Positions 12,821 through 21,041 of a stretch of 31,164 bases of DNA are shown here, in pieces. The translations under genes and the position numbers were made by a program. The notes under the pieces are model-generated. The model was not told the origin of the DNA. It worked only from the letters and a program-made list of their open reading frames with translations, and did no database searches. The stretch covers positions 1 through 31,164 of the IMG/VR virus record IMGVR_UViG_3300011115_000651. The stretch is one strand, 5' to 3'. How positions within the stretch are numbered: position 1 is the stretch's first letter; every line of letters starts with the position of its first letter. This DNA comes from a virus.

Positions 12821-14581
12821 TTATCCTGCACTAAATGTTGCAGCTCTGGAAGTTCTTCTATCTAAAGCTTGAGCAGAAGATATGTCACCTGAAATAACAT
12901 ATGCACGAATAGGTTTTTGTGATGCAGATATAGTTTCTCCTATTTGTTGTGTTGGATTCATACCACCACTAGTTTGTATTTGTGGTGCTGCAGTAGGTGC
13001 AACTGTTGGTAATGCCGGTGGTGGTGTTAATGCACCTTCCGCACTTCCACCCGTTCCACCACTTACTTTACTACCTTTACCTGCTGAAAGTATTGCTGCA
13101 ATTTGTGCTGCAGATGTTACACCGACAGTTGCAATTTGTGCAATACTATTTACCTTTGATGAAATTTTACCTGCAGTTGCTAAACCTACTGCAGCTTTAC
13201 CTGATGCGATTTGAGCAGCTGCGATACCTTGCATACCTGGTATGAATGCACTTGATATACCCAATGCAATTGTAGCATTACCGGCAGCAATTGCTTTATT
13301 ATATTCTGCCTGTGCTTGCTTATTATTTAATATTATACTTCCGATAGTTGCAGCTGCGTTGATTGCAACTTGTGCAACACCAAATGCTTTTGCTGCATCT
13401 GACCCTTGACCAAATACACTTACCAAAGAACCAAATACATTTGAAATATTAGTACCTAAATCTACCCAAGATTGTGCAATTGCTTGATTTGCTTTGAATG
13501 TAAAATCTTGTCTGTCTTCATCTAATTTCTTAATCTGTTCGTATTGCTCGTATTGGTATTTAGCTAAATCATCTGCTTTCTTTTTTGCCTCCTCTGCTTC
13601 TTTATCTGCTTTCTCTTTTTCTTTATCTTTATACTTTGTATCAATTTCATCCAATGCATTTTGTTGTGCAAGTTTTAATTGAGTAGTATCATCACCATAT
13701 TTAGTTGCAAGGAATAATAGATTTGAATAATGTTCTCTTACCTTATATTCTTCAGCTTCTCTTTCAGAAAGTAATTCCATCATTGCTTCTTTCTGACCAT
13801 CCATCAATTCTTTTAACTCAGCCTCTCTTTGTTCTTTTGCTTTTTGAGCTGCTGCATCTCTATCTTTCTGTTGTTTGTCTAAATTCTCTTTTTGAGTTTT
13901 AGTCATTACTTTCTGACCTTTCTCAAATCTTATTACCGCTTCATCGTAGTTATCACTAAAACTGGTTACTGATGATTTAGCATCTTCCCATGCACCTTTG
14001 AAATCTCCTTTGAATAATTTTACAACTGCACCACCTAATTTACCTAATGATTGGAATACTGCCGTTACTGCAGAATAAACTACCTTAAATGCTTTTGTTA
14101 CATAAGGCATTATATTAATTGCCAATTCTATAAATCCATCTATTAAAGGTTCTAATGCACCTAATATACCATTTAATGCCTGTTCAAACATAATAAGGAT
14201 AGGTTCAAACTTTTTCATTGTCCCTTCAGACTTTGATAAAGCTGCAACCAATCCTCCTAATAAAGAAACGATTAAACCAATACCTGTTGCTTTTAATGCA
14301 GCACCGAATGATTGTGTTGAAAGTTTTAGTTTATTTAACCCAGCACCCACTGCACCAATCGGCCCACCTGCACTTTCTAATGCATCAATCCAATCTCCAG
14401 CTGCAGTTTTTGCTGCTTTAAGTTTATCTTCCAAATCATCAATCTCTCCTACCAATCTTTTGAAATCGGCGGAACCGGCAGCAGTTTCTTTTAATTGCTT
14501 CTTTAATGCTTTCAAATCTGCAATGGAATTAGCAGCGTTGGTTTCTACATCAACTTTTACTTTGATTTTCTTTTCTGCCAT
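12821..14581 (-). CDS. Tail tape measure protein
   Basis: A 586-residue protein, ATG at 14581. The N-terminal 60 residues are helical with Lys/Asp (SIADLKALKKQLKETAAGSA). Hydrophobic stretches lie at about 95-115 (GIGLIVSLLGGLVAAL) and 150-180. A long charged coiled coil spans about 215-360, then Ala/Gly-rich helices (AAATIGSIIL, IASGKAAVGLATAGK), a Pro/Thr linker and a C-terminus PIRAYVISGDISSAQALDRR typical of this family. At about 0.15 nm per residue it predicts a tail near 88 nm. It is preceded by a small overlapping gene and followed by the protease. Confidence 0.9.
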   Translation of the reverse strand: MAEKKIKVKVDVETNAANSIADLKALKKQLKETAAGSADFKRLVGEIDDLEDKLKAAKTAAGDWIDALESAGGPIGAVGAGLNKLKLSTQSFGAALKATGIGLIVSLLGGLVAALSKSEGTMKKFEPILIMFEQALNGILGALEPLIDGFIELAINIMPYVTKAFKVVYSAVTAVFQSLGKLGGAVVKLFKGDFKGAWEDAKSSVTSFSDNYDEAVIRFEKGQKVMTKTQKENLDKQQKDRDAAAQKAKEQREAELKELMDGQKEAMMELLSEREAEEYKVREHYSNLLFLATKYGDDTTQLKLAQQNALDEIDTKYKDKEKEKADKEAEEAKKKADDLAKYQYEQYEQIKKLDEDRQDFTFKANQAIAQSWVDLGTNISNVFGSLVSVFGQGSDAAKAFGVAQVAINAAATIGSIILNNKQAQAEYNKAIAAGNATIALGISSAFIPGMQGIAAAQIASGKAAVGLATAGKISSKVNSIAQIATVGVTSAAQIAAILSAGKGSKVSGGTGGSAEGALTPPPALPTVAPTAAPQIQTSGGMNPTQQIGETISASQKPIRAYVISGDISSAQALDRRTSRAATFSAG

Positions 14582-14715
14582 AATCTGCGTTTAATGTTTT
14601 TACCTATATCTCTAAATGTGTAAGGTATTGCATATTTGCCTTTTGCTATATCTGCGTTTTCACTTACTCCGTAAAATTGATTTGTTTGTAATAAATCTAT
14701 TATAGTCTTTATCAT
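14557..14715 (-). CDS. Small hypothetical protein overlapping tape measure start
   Basis: A 52-residue frame with ATG at 14715 and TAA at 14557, overlapping the tape measure start by 25 bases. It reads MIKTIIDLLQTNQFYGVSEN, then KYAIPYTFRDIGKNIKRRLW and a Lys-rich end. The intergenic motif ATGTTATTATAAT abuts its ATG. It fills an otherwise empty gap and reads like a protein. No family recognised. Confidence 0.5.
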   Translation of the reverse strand: MIKTIIDLLQTNQFYGVSENADIAKGKYAIPYTFRDIGKNIKRRLWQKRKSK

Positions 14716-14764
14716 ATTATAATAACATTAAAACCTTTATAAATAAGTGATGGATTATAAATAC

Positions 14765-15283
14765 CTAATCAAGTGCATCAGGTAAAATAGGCCCTAACAA
14801 TTGTAAAGTACATTCACCTGTTTTTAATGAATAATCGTTTATTGCTCTTAGATGATAATAGTTACCTCTAAAGTTTACAATATCATTCAATTCCATAGTG
14901 AAATAATCTTTTAATGGAATGATTGCAGAACAATTTAATAATCTTGTTTTAGGATTATAAAGTAAAGAAATATACTTTTCCCAATAAGTTGTATAAAGAC
15001 TATCAGTTGGTACTTCTCCATATGATGCTGCTTCATTATTAAAAAGTAATGATAAACTATCTGTTGTAGGAAAACTACCTGATACTACATTATAATTGTC
15101 AAAATATGGAAATGAGGTTTGTGCATATGTTACACCACCAAAAGCTGCTGACCCACTTTCAATCCAATATTCTTCACAATCTATCACTCCATTATAAAAA
15201 TAGATATGTGGTAAAACTCTACTTGGATTATAGTTTTGGTCACTAATAAATGTTGGTATGTATATTGGTATAATTTGGCTCAT
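14765..15283 (-). CDS. Baseplate or hub C-terminal-like protein
   Basis: A 172-residue protein, ATG at 15283, 13 bases after the large baseplate gene and in another frame. The last 60 residues (YNPKTRLLNCSAIIPL, FTMELNDIVNFRGNYYHLRA, TGECTLQLLGPI) match what I recall as the C-terminal end of the large baseplate proteins of Bacteroidota phages. The first half (PSRVLPHIYFYNGV) fits the region just before. So it may be one half of a hub that is split into two genes here. Confidence 0.62.
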   Translation of the reverse strand: MSQIIPIYIPTFISDQNYNPSRVLPHIYFYNGVIDCEEYWIESGSAAFGGVTYAQTSFPYFDNYNVVSGSFPTTDSLSLLFNNEAASYGEVPTDSLYTTYWEKYISLLYNPKTRLLNCSAIIPLKDYFTMELNDIVNFRGNYYHLRAINDYSLKTGECTLQLLGPILPDALD

Positions 15284-15296
15284 AATCTATTTTATT

Positions 15297-17300
15297 TTAT
15301 CTACTACATAATGCAACTACTACTCCTAATACTCCTGTTGATGAATTTATTTGATATATTAAAGTACCATTACTAAAATAAGTGTATCCAGTTAAAGGTG
15401 TAGTTCCGTATTGGTCTCTATATGCAACTTGACCTGATGTTAAACTACCATTAGCAGTAAAGATTTGTATTTGTATTGGTGAACTACAAGCTGATTGTGC
15501 CCCACTTGTTGTAAAACGCCAAGTCCCTGCACTATATTGTGTAATAGGAGCAGTAATTCCACCAACACTACCTGATAAACCAGTTCCTGCAATTCTAATT
15601 AAAGGGTCAGATGCAAATGTAGTTTTCACATCAAAACTTCCTTGTGAATAGAAATTAGTTGTATCTACATAATATGTTTTACCATATTCTCTATTTGCTC
15701 CTTTACTAAATTGTTGTGAAATATAATCTTGGTCTAAAGTATCACCAAAGTTTAATTTATTAACTGCTAAGTTATTTGCAGGTATTACTTCTATTTTATC
15801 ATCTAAATTTATGTATTTATTAAAATCTTTTACCTCACCTCTTCTATACCAATCATTAAATGTTTCAATTATAAATTCACTTTGATTTGTATTATTAGGA
15901 TAAATTACTAAATTAAATTTCTTTTGTAATCCCAATATAAAATCAATCTGCTTAATACCTGTTGTACCATACGGCATATTAGAAGGAATATCCATTACCC
16001 TACCATCTGCTGCCTGTTTAACTTCTTTAATTTCTATAAAAGATTTAGTTGTTCCTTGTGGGTCTAATGTGACAAGTGGCAAACTACCTGTTGCTGCATT
16101 TGGTGATTGTCTCAATTGAAAATAATAATTACCTGCTGGTATACTATTAAGCTTAAACTCACTTGCTAACTCATATGTTGTATTGATACCACCCGTTCTA
16201 CTTTGTTGTAATTGGTCAAAGAAAAATATATAAGATTGAATTGCTTGAGTTGAATAAGGAGTTGAACTACCTGTTTCTAATAAACGAATTTGCCATGTTC
16301 CATTTGCAGAAAGTGTACCTGGCATATTATTTACCGAGCAACTTACATTTATATTTATGTTTAATGCACCTTTTAAGTTAGTCATGTTATCTACCCTATA
16401 TGCACCATTTGTATAAAAGTTTTGTGGGTCAGAAAATTCATTATACCAAGGTAAAGTTGTCCAACTACCAGATGCTAAATTTATGTCTGTCATACCACTA
16501 CCTGATATTGCACCTACTTTTATTTTACCATAAGTTTCCAAATCAATACCACTATATTCAGGATATTTTAATGAATTATTACAAACCATATAAACATCAT
16601 CTATAAACGCTTGGTTCATAAAAGAAGAAGTATATGTATAACCTGCTTCTGAAAAGATTGCATCTAATACAGGTTTAATTCTAATTGCAGGTTTGAAGTT
16701 TTGAACACACAATGCACCATCTTGGTCATCTAGTCCAAATAATTCATATTGACCTTGTGTAAATTGGTATCCACTACCATAATCTGCAAGTGGATAAACT
16801 ATATCTCCACTAAATAAATTACCACTCCAACTTGCTGAAATATTATCAAGTGAAGATGTGTGGTTGTATATAGATAAAGATGATAAATCTGTTAAGTATA
16901 ATCTATTTGTATCTCTAGCAAAAGATGATAGAGTACCATATAAAGTAATCTCATAACTCTCAATAAATTTGTTTGCAATTACATTTACTTTATTCAATTG
17001 TATATAACCATCAATAAGATATACTGAGTCAAAATCAATATATGCAGGAACCTTTATATTGGTTGCAAACAAAAATGGATTATCAACACTAATATCGTAT
17101 ACATGTTCAAAGAATGCATTATTAACCTTTGTTCCAGGTACGGATATTTGACGAGTGAATGTTGCAGGTAAAACTCCTATATCAAATAGCCCTGTTACAT
17201 TATTAGATAGTTTTATATCCTCATCATCAAATATGTCTAACTGCGTTCCATCTGCTATTAGCCTGAATGTGAACGCTTGCGTGCTAATTATACCGGCCAT
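15297..17300 (-). CDS. Large baseplate or tail-tip protein
   Basis: A 667-residue structural protein, ATG at 17300. Its N-terminus (LDIFDDEDIKLSNNVTGLFD, then FTRQISVPGTKVNNAFFEHV) is a hallmark of the large tail-tip proteins of Bacteroidota phages. Residues 200-260 contain GYTYTSSFMNQAFIDDVYMV and 440-560 the segment LGLQKKFNLVIYPNN, WYRRGEV and NLAVNKLNFGDTLDQDY. The last 100 residues are beta-rich and seem extra. It probably forms the distal tail or hub together with the 172-residue protein. A homing endonuclease gene lies one base upstream. Confidence 0.78.
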   Translation of the reverse strand: MAGIISTQAFTFRLIADGTQLDIFDDEDIKLSNNVTGLFDIGVLPATFTRQISVPGTKVNNAFFEHVYDISVDNPFLFATNIKVPAYIDFDSVYLIDGYIQLNKVNVIANKFIESYEITLYGTLSSFARDTNRLYLTDLSSLSIYNHTSSLDNISASWSGNLFSGDIVYPLADYGSGYQFTQGQYELFGLDDQDGALCVQNFKPAIRIKPVLDAIFSEAGYTYTSSFMNQAFIDDVYMVCNNSLKYPEYSGIDLETYGKIKVGAISGSGMTDINLASGSWTTLPWYNEFSDPQNFYTNGAYRVDNMTNLKGALNININVSCSVNNMPGTLSANGTWQIRLLETGSSTPYSTQAIQSYIFFFDQLQQSRTGGINTTYELASEFKLNSIPAGNYYFQLRQSPNAATGSLPLVTLDPQGTTKSFIEIKEVKQAADGRVMDIPSNMPYGTTGIKQIDFILGLQKKFNLVIYPNNTNQSEFIIETFNDWYRRGEVKDFNKYINLDDKIEVIPANNLAVNKLNFGDTLDQDYISQQFSKGANREYGKTYYVDTTNFYSQGSFDVKTTFASDPLIRIAGTGLSGSVGGITAPITQYSAGTWRFTTSGAQSACSSPIQIQIFTANGSLTSGQVAYRDQYGTTPLTGYTYFSNGTLIYQINSSTGVLGVVVALCSR

Positions 17301-17301
17301 A

Positions 17302-17748
17302 CTAAATTAAATTTAATTTTCTTAATCTCCACCATTCTTTTATTCGTTCACTTTGTTCTTTTCTATATTCATCACTTTTATTACCTGCTGCAGACAATCT
17401 TCTTTTTTCCTTTTCTTCATCACTTTGTTTTCTTCCAGAATTTGCTAAAGATATCTTTTCTTTAGTTAATTGTGAATGTTGTATTCCATCATTCCAAGGT
17501 ATACTTCCTTTTTTCCATCTACTATGACTTTTAGATGCATTTATAACTGATTGCTTATATTCTATTTTACTAAATTTTTCAATTAAACCATATTCTTCTT
17601 GTAATTCAATTTCTCTTTTAGATGCTATATCAATATCCGTATGAGTTTCAAGTATTTCATATTGTGTAAAGCCTTGTTCTCTCATTCTTCTTGTCAAATT
17701 CTTTGTACATCCTATTTTAACTCCTGGTATGTGATATAGTGTAAACAT
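17302..17748 (-). CDS. GIY-YIG-type homing endonuclease with NUMOD3 motifs
   Basis: A 148-residue protein, ATG at 17748; a TTG at 17787 would include the promoter and is rejected. The start MFTLYHIPGVKIGCTKNLTR matches a short GIY-YIG core (LYHI, KIGCT, Arg at 20-21) with Glu in SKREIELQEEYGLIEKF. The C-terminal half has NUMOD3-like DNA-binding helices (LTKEKISLANSGRKQSDEEK, KRRLSAAGNK) and WKKGSIPWNDG. It is freestanding, inserted between two tail genes with a one-base gap to the next, and carries its own promoter with almost no leader. Confidence 0.82.
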   Translation of the reverse strand: MFTLYHIPGVKIGCTKNLTRRMREQGFTQYEILETHTDIDIASKREIELQEEYGLIEKFSKIEYKQSVINASKSHSRWKKGSIPWNDGIQHSQLTKEKISLANSGRKQSDEEKEKRRLSAAGNKSDEYRKEQSERIKEWWRLRKLNLI

Positions 17749-17758
17749 TTTTATTTTT

Positions 17759-17789
17759 AAGATACGAATAATTTTTTGATTTACCAAAT
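17759..17789 (-). promoter_or_regulatory. Phage promoter copy upstream of homing endonuclease
   Basis: ATTTGGTA (17789-17782), 14 bases, TCG, then TATCTT (17764-17759): -35 TTGGTA, 17 bases, -10 TATCTT. Predicted start is about four bases before the ATG at 17748, so the message may be almost leaderless. Confidence 0.72.
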
Positions 17790-17794
17790 TAGTC

Positions 17795-18961
17795 CTACAT
17801 GATTAACTTGTAGGGCTGACCATATTGGAACTCAAATTGATATTGAATTAGTTTATCTACTGCTCCCGTTTTAAATAAAATGTTATTAGATACAATAGTC
17901 ATAGGTCTTAATGCACCTGTACTTTCATTATAAATCCAATAAATCTCATCACTTACTAATAATTGTTTTAAGATATCATTATAACTTTCAGGCAACCAAA
18001 ATGTATTTACTGATAAACCTTGTTTACTATCTACAATATATGCAGAATTTCCAGTATCATAATTTTGATATGATAATGTGGAAGCTTCCCAAGTACCTAA
18101 TTGTGGTTGATAAGTTTTTCTTTCAGTTTGGAATGTTTGTCTACTAACCATATAAAAGTTTAACCAATCAAATTGTCCAAAACGATTTTTCCACTTTATT
18201 CTTACATTTGGATACTTTTGTTCACAATCAATATTATATCTTATTGGTAATCCTAAAGCAGATGCACCATTAAAAGGTTGTACTGTAAAATAAGTTAATC
18301 CTGTTGTTGAAATAGGGAAACCACTTTGTGATGGCCCTATTGGATATTGTTGTACTTGTCCAGAAGAACTAACATTTGCTGTTAATGTATAATCTGCAGT
18401 ACCTGTATTACCTGTATAAACTATTTTAGTTGGTGTTGTTGCACCAATATTTCCACCATATACTCCACTTACACCTCTATTATCTAAAAATGCTGATTGT
18501 GTTGCAGGCCCATCAGTTAATAATGGCCAGTAAGTAGTAGTAGTTTGTATTTGTTGTCCAATACTTTCAGGAAATATTCCATATCCATCTACTGCTTTAT
18601 ATGTTGCAGATTTTAAGTGTGAGCCAGTTACATATGTTGTTCCACTATAATATTGCCAATAGAAATCTACTGCAAAGTAAACTACATTTGAAGTATTAGC
18701 TTGTGCGTAATCTGTAAGTGTTGAATTGATTATTCTATTCAAATCAAATAAACCTACACCTGTTGTATTTGGGAATTTTGTGATTGTATAATCTGCTGCT
18801 GACGAAGATGCATTCGGGCCACCTTGCCAATAATATAAATCACCTACATATTGAAATGAAGATGATGTTAGTGTAGCAGTATTACTCTCACTAAGAGAAA
18901 ATATAATTGGTGATTGTGCAAATGAACAACTTGCTGGAGTCTGTAATAATGATAAAGCCAT
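17795..18961 (-). CDS. Tail structural protein
   Basis: A 388-residue protein, ATG at 18961. The first half is Ser/Thr-rich beta sequence (PIIFSLSESNTATLTSSSFQ, then YWQYYSGTTY). The last third (IKWKNRFGQFDWLNFYMVSR, then LLVSDEIYWIYNESTGALRP) matches a virion protein I know from Bacteroidota phages that precedes the large baseplate gene, so a distal tail or minor tail role is likely. The gene follows a gap with the upstream motif GGTTATTATATT. Confidence 0.7.
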   Translation of the reverse strand: MALSLLQTPASCSFAQSPIIFSLSESNTATLTSSSFQYVGDLYYWQGGPNASSSAADYTITKFPNTTGVGLFDLNRIINSTLTDYAQANTSNVVYFAVDFYWQYYSGTTYVTGSHLKSATYKAVDGYGIFPESIGQQIQTTTTYWPLLTDGPATQSAFLDNRGVSGVYGGNIGATTPTKIVYTGNTGTADYTLTANVSSSGQVQQYPIGPSQSGFPISTTGLTYFTVQPFNGASALGLPIRYNIDCEQKYPNVRIKWKNRFGQFDWLNFYMVSRQTFQTERKTYQPQLGTWEASTLSYQNYDTGNSAYIVDSKQGLSVNTFWLPESYNDILKQLLVSDEIYWIYNESTGALRPMTIVSNNILFKTGAVDKLIQYQFEFQYGQPYKLIM

Positions 18962-18967
18962 TATGTA

Positions 18968-18990
18968 TATCGTTTAATATAATAACCACC
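18968..18990 (-). promoter_or_regulatory. Upstream motif of the TTGTTATTATATT class
   Basis: Minus strand GGTGGTTATTATATT then AAACGATA, ending about 14 bases before the ATG at 18961. Same core and distance as before 674, 25579 and 28049. Confidence 0.45.
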
Positions 18991-19012
18991 TTTTCAATAA
19001 AAGTATGTGATA

Positions 19013-19396
19013 CTAATACTCAGCTTCCATTTTGTCCAACTCTGCTGCTATGTTTCCAATTACCATTTTATCAACCATATCCTCATAGTATTGGTTTAAC
19101 ATTGACTCAACGGTTGGGTCATTTAATGCATTATCTGCAAATGGTCTTGCTGCCATTTTAGATGTACCATCGTTTACAAATTGTCCGTATTCGGCTCCTG
19201 CAGGTGCATAGTCTAATTCAATTTCAAAAGAATAACTATCCTTTGTCTTTATCTCCTTTACCATTTTGTTAGGAGTATTTGCAGACTTAACTTTACGAAG
19301 TAAATTACCTGTATCAATTGCACGGGTAGGTTGTCTTTGTAAGTTTAGTTGTGCTAAAGAACTAATCTGTTTTGCTATGTCTTGTAATGATGGCAT
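19013..19396 (-). CDS. HK97 gp10-like neck or tail completion protein
   Basis: A 127-residue protein, ATG at 19396. It has the order of the gp10-like family: N-terminal helix, basic GNLLRKVKSANTPNK, strand YSFEIELDYAPAGAEYGQFV, then the conserved NDGTSKMAARPF and a C-terminal helix. In related phages this protein joins head and tail. It sits five bases after the glycine-rich adhesin gene, away from the other connector genes at 22538-23929. Confidence 0.82.
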   Translation of the reverse strand: MPSLQDIAKQISSLAQLNLQRQPTRAIDTGNLLRKVKSANTPNKMVKEIKTKDSYSFEIELDYAPAGAEYGQFVNDGTSKMAARPFADNALNDPTVESMLNQYYEDMVDKMVIGNIAAELDKMEAEY

Positions 19397-19401
19397 ATTA
19401 T

Positions 19402-21039
19402 TTATCCAAATGAAAATGTACCGGATGTTGTGAATGAATGGTATACATATGAGCCTGATACTGTAATTGTACCACCAGTTGCGTTGATAATAGAACCGCT
19501 AGTGTATCTTAACTTAACAATACCAGAACCACCTGCACTAGCAGAGAATTCGGTTGTATTTACACCTCCACCTCCACCACCACCTGTGTTAACTGCTCCG
19601 GTTATTGCATTCCTTGATAACTCCTGTGCGCCATCACCTCCACCACCGCGGCCGCCACGGCCGCCACGATATTCAAATGTGATACCAGCATAAGAACCAC
19701 CACCACCTCCGGCGTAATAATTTCCATCAACCCATTGCGAACCAGACCCACCATCTCCAGCAAAATTTGCAGAAGAAGTTGTAAATATACTTTCACCATT
19801 TTGAGATGCTCCACCACCACCGCCGGCTGAAAGATTACTTCCTTGAGTTGTTAAACCAGACCCACCATCATTTCCTTGACCAAATGTTCCTATTGAGCCT
19901 GAAATACTGAAAGTATTTGAATAAGAGCTTCCACCACCACCAGAACCACCAACACTACCTGTTGCAAAGGAGCCTGAACCATATCCACCAAATCCACCAC
20001 CCAAAGCAGTAAAATTAAATATAGAAGAACTTTGACCATTAGTATCAACAGCTCCACCACTTCCAACTGAAACTGAATAAGAACCACTAGATTTGATTAT
20101 AGACCCGGATAATAATCCTCCAGCTCCACCACCTGCACCAGTTGTACTTCCACCTCCACCCCCACCACCTACAATTAAGTAGTTAAAAGTTCCAATTTTC
20201 CCCAGACAAGTATCACAATCTATAAATGTAGATGATGTTACAACATTTGTATATGTAGGAGTAATTAGTGTATTTTGAAAAGAATTAAGAACACTCCAAC
20301 AACTACCGGTTAATCCAGCACCAACTGCTTTAAACACAGTTCCTTGTGCTATTGTTGTAGTTCCTGGCAATGACATACTTGCAGTTACACTTGATGAACA
20401 ATTCTGTATAGTATAATATGTTGGAGTAATATCTGTTCTACTTATAATATAATATGTAGCTGCAGTATTACCACCGGTTTGTCTTTGCCAAATAGGGCCA
20501 AAACCTTCAATACTTGATGAAACTCCTGCACAAAAATTAAAAGTTCCTTTTGTATAAGCAGCATCTGATGTTATAGACCCGTTAGGAGTTGTTAATACTG
20601 CGAGTGTTAATGGTGTAGCTGCCGATGGCCACGGTGCATCTTGGCATGCTTGAGAACCAATTGTATATCTCCATTTTTTTGTACAATCATAACAATAATA
20701 CAATTGTTCACCAGCTGAACTAGTTATATAATAATTTCTTGTTTGGTTTTGACCCTCAGTACCCCAAAAAGCAGTTGCTGGATTTGATATACCAGATGGT
20801 GGTTCTATACCATTTGCATTATAACCTTGACCATTATTTAATGTTATATTTGTAATAAAAGTACCTAAGCCTTGATAGTTTTCACCTACAACATCATTAG
20901 TAAATTGATTTAAAGTTACAGTTATTCTACCTCTTCCACCTGTATTTATATTGGTTGTGCCGAAGCTAGCCATTTTATAAGCATTATAACCAGAAGGACA
21001 TCCATTTGGACTTGTACTAAAAAGAGATGGTATATACAT
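19402..21039 (-). CDS. Glycine-rich adhesin or tail-tip protein
   Basis: A 545-residue protein, ATG at 21039. Residues 1-280 are a Cys/Thr-rich N-terminal region with repeated YYI and SSSxTA segments. From about 285 it starts the phage glycine-rich domain at NYLIVGGGGGGG, with many polyglycine runs and a RGGRGGRGGGG stretch near 460, ending GGSGIVKLRY and YHSFTTSGTFSFG. In T-even-like gp38 adhesins such runs pack as polyglycine II helices at the receptor-binding tip; this supports the call by architecture. It probably binds the host and lies between a fibre gene and the gp10-like gene. Confidence 0.75.
   Translation of the reverse strand: MYIPSLFSTSPNGCPSGYNAYKMASFGTTNINTGGRGRITVTLNQFTNDVVGENYQGLGTFITNITLNNGQGYNANGIEPPSGISNPATAFWGTEGQNQTRNYYITSSAGEQLYYCYDCTKKWRYTIGSQACQDAPWPSAATPLTLAVLTTPNGSITSDAAYTKGTFNFCAGVSSSIEGFGPIWQRQTGGNTAATYYIISRTDITPTYYTIQNCSSSVTASMSLPGTTTIAQGTVFKAVGAGLTGSCWSVLNSFQNTLITPTYTNVVTSSTFIDCDTCLGKIGTFNYLIVGGGGGGGSTTGAGGGAGGLLSGSIIKSSGSYSVSVGSGGAVDTNGQSSSIFNFTALGGGFGGYGSGSFATGSVGGSGGGGSSYSNTFSISGSIGTFGQGNDGGSGLTTQGSNLSAGGGGGASQNGESIFTTSSANFAGDGGSGSQWVDGNYYAGGGGGSYAGITFEYRGGRGGRGGGGDGAQELSRNAITGAVNTGGGGGGGVNTTEFSASAGGSGIVKLRYTSGSIINATGGTITVSGSYVYHSFTTSGTFSFG
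19641..19669 (-). other. GC-rich island in the adhesin gene
   Basis: The plus strand reads CACCGCGGCCGCCACGGCCG and on, far richer in G/C than the surrounding AT-rich genome. It codes for the RGGRGGRGGGG tract. It points to a foreign or recombining module or codon constraint of polyglycine. Confidence 0.7.
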
Positions 21040-21041
21040 AA

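Noticed and set aside
17302-17748. Homing endonuclease lying inside an intron
   Set aside because: The flanking genes are each complete with their own start and stop, and no split exon was seen; it is freestanding.
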